Positions 59,986 to 64,000 of a stretch of DNA of 64,000 nucleotides are shown piece after piece. Source of the stretch: Oceanospirillaceae bacterium (GTDB lineage: Bacteria > Pseudomonadota > Gammaproteobacteria > Pseudomonadales > Oceanobacteraceae). Under the pieces are notes generated by a model. It made no database searches. It saw only the letters and a list, made by a program, of their open reading frames with translations, and was not told the DNA's origin. Where the stretch lies: assembly GCA_024234265.1 (NCBI GenBank), contig JACKOM010000004.1, forward strand, positions 62,001 to 126,000, written 5' to 3'. Each line of letters begins with the position of its first letter. Within the stretch, counting starts at the first letter, position 1. A program made the position numbers and the translations under genes.

Positions 59986-62865
59986 ATGATGTGGCAACAG
60001 CAAGTTCCCCCCGCCCTGCAGGAAACCGCCCAAAAACGCGCCCCCGATATTGAAACCCTGCTCGCCGCACAGCCCCATCTGGCCGCGTTAATGGCGGCGG
60101 CGCCGGCGCATTTTATTCGCAGTGTGTGTTTCAGTGATTTTATTTTTGAGCAGCTGCAGCGCATCGCGCCGCATATTCACAGCGCGGAAAATTCCAGCCT
60201 GATCGATCAGCCCCTGCCACGCTCGCAGTTACTCGCGGAGCTGGAAAATAATCTGGCCGCAGCCGAATCAGAAGAGCAGATGCAAAAAATTCTGCGCCAG
60301 TTCCGCAACAGCCATCAGGTGCGCATTATCTGGCGTGATATCAACGCCATCGCCAGCCTGCAGGAAACCCTGACGGATTTAACCTGTATCGCCGATACCT
60401 GCATTATTGCCGCGCTGAACTGGTGTTCGCGCCGCCTGCAACAAAAATACGGCAAACCCATCGGCAAAAAATCCGGCACTGAGCAGCACCTGCAAATTAT
60501 CGCCATGGGCAAACTCGGCGCCGGCGAGCTGAATTTATCCTCCGATATTGATTTGATTTTTGCTTATCCCGAATCCGGTGATACCGATGGTGCCAACAGC
60601 CTGAGCAACCAGGAATATTTTATTAAACTCGGCCAGGGCATTATCACCGCGCTGGATAAAATCACCGTGGATGGTTTTGTCTTCCGCGTGGATATGCGCC
60701 TGCGCCCCTACGGGCAAAGCGGCTCGCTGGTGATGAATTACAACTCGCTGGAATCCTATTACCACGAGCAGGGCCGTGAATGGGAACGTTACGCCATGAT
60801 CAAAGCCCGTGTGGTGAACGGCCCCACGCCGGCGAGCGCACAGCTGATGGCTATCCTGCGCCCCTTCACCTACCGCATGTACATCGACTACAGCGCGTTT
60901 GATAGTTTGCGCCACCTGAAAAACCTCATCCGCCAGGAAGTTATCCGCCTCAACCTGAGTAATAACGTCAAACTCGGCAGCGGTGGCATACGCGAAGTGG
61001 AGTTTATTGTGCAGGCTTTCCAGCTGATCCGCGGCGGCCAGGAAAAAACCCTGCAGGAACCGAATATTTTCAAAGTGCTGGCCTTTCTCGAAGGGGAAGC
61101 CTACCTGCCACAGCAAGCCTGCACGGAATTACGCAGCGCCTATTGTTTCCTGCGGGATGTGGAACACGCCATCCAGGGCATCCGCGACGAGCAAAGCCAG
61201 ATGCTGCCGGAAAACCCCCTGCACCAGGCGCGCATTGCCTGGCGCATGGGTTTTGCCGATTACCCGAGCTTCCTCAGCGCCCTTAATCAGCACCGCGAAA
61301 AAGTCGCCTATCACTTCGCGCAAATTGTCGCCGAAGATAAAAACCAACAGCAGCAGGACAGCGACCACAGCCTGTGGCAGGCCCTGTGGCTGCGCACCCT
61401 CGCGGCGGATGACAGCCAGCAGCATCCCGCTTACCAGAGCGCAATTCAGCCTTTGCTCAATAATCTGTGGGACAACAAGGTTGTGCACAACCTGCAGGAA
61501 GAAAGCCGCCAGCGCCTCGATAAATTTATGCCCCTGTTGCTCGCCGCGATCTGGCGTCTGGAAACCCCGCTTATCACCCTTGAGCGCATCCTGCCCCTGA
61601 CCGAAGCCATACTGCGGCGCAGTGCTTATATGGTCCTGCTGGTGGAAAACCCCCAGGCCATGACCCAGCTGGTCAAACTCTGTCAGGCCAGCCCCTGGAT
61701 TGCCAACGCCATAAGCCAGGCGCCGATTCTGCTCGATGAACTGCTCAGCCCCGCCAGCCTGTATCAGCCCCCCAGCAAAAACGACATGGCCAACGAGCTG
61801 CACCTGCGCCTGCTGCGGGTGGATGAAAACGACCTTGAAACCCAGATGGATGTGCTGCGCCACTTCCGTCAGGTCAGCATGTTACAGATTGCCGCTTCTG
61901 ACATTGCCGGAGTACTGCCCCTGATGAAGGTGTCCGATTACCTGACCTGGCTGGCGGAAGTCATAGTCGATCAGTGTTACTGGCTGGCCTGGCAACAGAT
62001 GGTGCAGAGATACGGTTACCCCTGTAATCAGGCCGGCGAAGCCACGGCTAAACCGGATTTCCTGATTCTCGGTTACGGTAAATTTGGTGGCCTGGAGCTG
62101 AGTTACGGCTCAGATCTGGACATGGTGTTTGTGCACGGCGGTGATTCCATGGCCAGCACCAACGGCGAAAAATCCATCGACAACCTGACCTTTTACACCC
62201 GCATGGGGCAGCGCATTATTCACATTCTCAACACCAATACGCGCGCCGGCATGCTCTACGAGGTGGACCTGCAACTGCGCCCCTCCGGTAACTCAGGGCT
62301 GATCGTGACCTCCCTCACCGGCTTTGCCAAATATCAGGAAGAATCCGCCTGGACCTGGGAACACCAGGCCCTCACCCGCGCACGGGTGATCTGCGGCCCC
62401 GAGCATCTGCAACAGGCATTTAGTGAAATACGCGAAAAAATCCTGCGCCGCGAACGGGACACTGACAAGCTGCGCCAGGAAGTGCGCGATATGCGCAAAA
62501 AAATGCGCGATAACTTAGGTTCGCAGAGTGTGGGTAAAGCCGAGCTGGCCCTTAAACAGGACCCGGGCGGGATTATTGATATCGAATTTATGGTGCAGTT
62601 TGAATTGCTTGCCCAGTCGCACCAGTATCCGCAGCTCACGCAATACACCGACAACATCCGCCAACTCGATGGCCTGGGTGCCACCGGCTGTTTTGATGCG
62701 CAAACCGTGCAAACCCTGCAGGAAATTTATATTGCCTACCGCTCACTGGCCCACCAGCGCGCCCTGCAGAACCAGCCGCTTTTGCTGAATCCTGCGGATA
62801 TTACCGAGGAACTGGAAAACCAGCGGCACAAAGTTAGCCAGCTCTGGCAGCAACTTATTGAATAA
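59986..62865 (+). CDS. glnE: Bifunctional glutamine synthetase adenylyltransferase/adenylyl-removing enzyme
   Basis: The 959-residue protein has the two GlnE nucleotidyltransferase domains. The first has the motif IIAMGKLGAGELNLSSDIDLIFAYPE (about residue 168) and the second LGYGKFGGLELSYGSDLDMVFVHGG (about residue 690). Each is followed by a PII-uridylyltransferase-like helical region. It adjusts glutamine synthetase activity to nitrogen status. The ATGATG start at 59986 has AAGG about 10 bases upstream. A hairpin-T-run terminator lies at 62929. Confidence 0.95.
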   Translation: MMWQQQVPPALQETAQKRAPDIETLLAAQPHLAALMAAAPAHFIRSVCFSDFIFEQLQRIAPHIHSAENSSLIDQPLPRSQLLAELENNLAAAESEEQMQKILRQFRNSHQVRIIWRDINAIASLQETLTDLTCIADTCIIAALNWCSRRLQQKYGKPIGKKSGTEQHLQIIAMGKLGAGELNLSSDIDLIFAYPESGDTDGANSLSNQEYFIKLGQGIITALDKITVDGFVFRVDMRLRPYGQSGSLVMNYNSLESYYHEQGREWERYAMIKARVVNGPTPASAQLMAILRPFTYRMYIDYSAFDSLRHLKNLIRQEVIRLNLSNNVKLGSGGIREVEFIVQAFQLIRGGQEKTLQEPNIFKVLAFLEGEAYLPQQACTELRSAYCFLRDVEHAIQGIRDEQSQMLPENPLHQARIAWRMGFADYPSFLSALNQHREKVAYHFAQIVAEDKNQQQQDSDHSLWQALWLRTLAADDSQQHPAYQSAIQPLLNNLWDNKVVHNLQEESRQRLDKFMPLLLAAIWRLETPLITLERILPLTEAILRRSAYMVLLVENPQAMTQLVKLCQASPWIANAISQAPILLDELLSPASLYQPPSKNDMANELHLRLLRVDENDLETQMDVLRHFRQVSMLQIAASDIAGVLPLMKVSDYLTWLAEVIVDQCYWLAWQQMVQRYGYPCNQAGEATAKPDFLILGYGKFGGLELSYGSDLDMVFVHGGDSMASTNGEKSIDNLTFYTRMGQRIIHILNTNTRAGMLYEVDLQLRPSGNSGLIVTSLTGFAKYQEESAWTWEHQALTRARVICGPEHLQQAFSEIREKILRRERDTDKLRQEVRDMRKKMRDNLGSQSVGKAELALKQDPGGIIDIEFMVQFELLAQSHQYPQLTQYTDNIRQLDGLGATGCFDAQTVQTLQEIYIAYRSLAHQRALQNQPLLLNPADITEELENQRHKVSQLWQQLIE

Positions 62866-62926
62866 TACGCGGAGAGTTTGAAAACCGTAGTGGGGCCACT
62901 GCCGGCCCACAGTTTTAAAAATCAAA

Positions 62927-63197
62927 AACGTTGAATAAAGAAATTTCATTCAACGCTTTTTTTGCTAACACAGATTTATCACGGCGTTAACTCAGAACAC
63001 TTTTCAGCGAACTTGCAGCGCCGGTTTTTTAAAGCACCATAGCCCGCCGTCAGCATGGATGCTGACAAAGCGCCGGCGAAGCAGGGCATGGATGCCCCAT
63101 GGCGCGTGGGCGTGATGGCGCGCCTAAAAAATCGGAAACAAGCAGCAGTGTGAGCGAAGGATGGGTCTGGGAAGTCCCTTCCCAGAAAGAAAAAACG
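62927..63197 (-). repeat. Right copy of the ~270-bp dispersed repeat, inverted relative to 181-453
   Basis: Its reverse complement matches 181-453, the core 63007-63113 being nearly identical to 268-374. It lies directly after glnE and starts with a hairpin that terminates glnE. The element is gene-free; the frames seen inside it are shadows of the repeat. Confidence 0.85.
62929..62963 (+). terminator. Rho-independent terminator after glnE (edge of the right repeat copy)
   Basis: CGTTGAAT/ATTCAACG forms an 8-bp stem around an 11-base loop and is followed by a T-run. The corresponding hairpin in the left copy is longer and perfect. Confidence 0.65.
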
Positions 63198-63240
63198 GGA
63201 TTTAAAAGTCGTTTAATTCTGCAACATCAAACTAGAATCC

Positions 63241-63420
63241 GCCTATCGTGGGGGGCTTGCCCCCACACCCCCGCTTTGAACGCAACCGGGCGTATTTCCT
63301 CACTCCAACAAAAAACATTCGCCCCCGCGCTATGGGGCATCCTGCCCTGGGGTCCCTCGCTTCGCCAGCATCCCTGCTGGCTCGGGCGTGTTTTTTGTTT
63401 ACGTTTCGGCGCCCTTGAGC
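63241..63420. repeat. GC-rich palindrome-bearing intergenic repeat, related in design to the 270-bp repeat
   Basis: Contains GTGGGGGGCTTGCCCCCAC, then ATGGGGCATCCTGCCC and CCAGCATCCCTGCTGG, mirroring the GGGCATCCATGCCC and CAGCATCCATGCTG palindromes of the big repeat. No credible gene is present. With the preceding repeat it explains most of the gene-free stretch 62866-63609. Confidence 0.5.
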
Positions 63421-63609
63421 GTTCATTTTGTGCCCATCACAAACGGCAGTTACATCTGCTCAATCTAAAAAATACGGCCTCAAACTAGGCCCTATTCTGT
63501 GCGTAAAAACTCTGAGACAGCAGTGCCCAAATGGCTGTTTTTTCCGCTCGCCCTTTACCCTCCATGCAATGCCAGACATACTTTGCGGGACCTTTTCTGC
63601 GGGTAAATT

Positions 63610-64000
63610 ATGTTCGCCACATTTAAAGCCGCCCTGTCTGCGCAAAAAAATCGCCTCCGCGAAAAAATCAGTAACCGCTGGCAACAAAGCAAAGCGTTTA
63701 CCCTGCGCACCTGGGAGCAAATCAGCGCCTATTCCAAACCGCGCATTATCAATTTTCTGATCTGGCTGGATGACACTGTCACCCCCCTGAAAAAGATGCT
63801 CGGCACCTTAGTGGGCCGCGAAGATCTGTTCACCTCGGAAGATAAATTCATTCTGCTCGATCAGGTGACGCGTTTTTACCAGTCGGATTTTTACCTGGCC
63901 CTGGATGAAAAACTGCGTGATTCTTTTACCGATATGCCGCTCGCCGGGGACGACCCGCGTATCATCCAGCGCAGCACCATGGCGCAACTGACCAACGCAG
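63610..64000 (+). CDS. Unknown protein, N-terminal 130 residues only (runs off the window)
   Basis: An ATG at 63610 opens a frame that stays open to the window edge. The visible part is basic and helical at the start (FATFKAALSAQKNRLREKI). A Trp/Phe-rich segment (INFLIWLDDTVTPLKKML) and acidic helices follow. No signal peptide or recognised motif is visible. The codon usage is normal for this genome. No family can be named from the N terminus alone. Confidence 0.65.
   Translation, partial: MFATFKAALSAQKNRLREKISNRWQQSKAFTLRTWEQISAYSKPRIINFLIWLDDTVTPLKKMLGTLVGREDLFTSEDKFILLDQVTRFYQSDFYLALDEKLRDSFTDMPLAGDDPRIIQRSTMAQLTNA

Noticed and set aside
63099..63488. A 129-residue open frame rich in basic and aromatic residues
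   Set aside because: It runs through the right copy of the repeat and the palindromic segment after it; the equivalent frame is not kept in the left copy, and codon use is unlike real genes here.
1..64000. CRISPR arrays, tRNA and rRNA genes, phage or transposase genes
   Set aside because: No regular spaced repeats, cloverleaf-like sequence, rRNA-like sequence, or transposase/integrase protein signature was found.

Overview
The window is a chromosomal piece of a gammaproteobacterium with intermediate GC. Two gene blocks follow the Pseudomonas order: ilvA/rpiA plus a D-2-hydroxyglutarate dehydrogenase divergent from serA, and the long run purA-hisZ-DUF2065-hflC-hflK-hflX-hfq-miaA-mutL-amiB-tsaE-nnr / queG / orn / rsgA / motB-motA / rhdA-psd-(FimW-like)-fimX / serB. 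Other features (chromosomal integron-type cassettes without an integrase, many lipoproteins, GC-rich intergenic repeats) suggest a Cellvibrionales-type marine or soil relative of Pseudomonas. The order and genus are inference; no rRNA or other decisive marker is present.

Layout. 1-98: tail of a sensor histidine kinase. 181-453: one copy of a ~270-bp repeat whose inverted partner lies at 62927-63197, so the window is nearly bracketed by a long inverted repeat. 461-2640: a minus-strand array of small unknown genes. Two cassettes have attC-like sites whose core boxes are exact reverse complements of the cassette start, which is the signature of integron gene cassettes; no integrase is seen. 2728-6710: a putative exported heme/DUF1592-type lipoprotein gene and a DUF1501 gene, each with one apparent single-base frameshift. 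6707-11168: small housekeeping or unknown genes (DUF2059, thioesterase, SIMPL, SRPBCC-like, DUF1415, lipoprotein, SelD-associated-type flavoprotein). 11165-17880: an AraC-type regulator, two tandem exported S15/CocE-type hydrolases, and a two-gene operon of a methyltransferase and an MprF-like DUF2156 protein. 18236-28263: amino-acid metabolism (ilvA, rpiA, serA, D-2-hydroxyglutarate dehydrogenase) interrupted by an AT-richer lipoprotein gene and followed by small envelope proteins.

28347-41007 is the conserved minus-strand block for purine and histidine synthesis, membrane protease control (HflKC), RNA regulation (Hfq, MiaA), mismatch repair (MutL), cell-wall amidase, and tRNA and NAD(P)HX repair (TsaE, Nnr). 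queG, orn, rsgA and the flagellar stator genes motAB continue the same conserved neighbourhood, with a MopE-like lipoprotein gene and a HopJ-family gene inserted. 47772-59833 is rich in signalling: HDOD/GAF protein, FimW-like protein, FimX (degenerate GGDEF/EAL), a class III nucleotide cyclase and a K+ channel-like protein, interleaved with rhdA, psd and serB. glnE (nitrogen regulation) follows, then repeats and the start of an unknown gene that runs off the window.

A second repeat family, with imperfect terminal inverted repeats (MITE-like), occurs at 8521-8712 and 45662-45785. No rRNA, tRNA, CRISPR array, phage or transposase gene was seen. The best candidates for new biology are the integrase-less cassette array, the AraC/hydrolase/lipid-type gene cluster at 11-18 kb, and the two repeat families.
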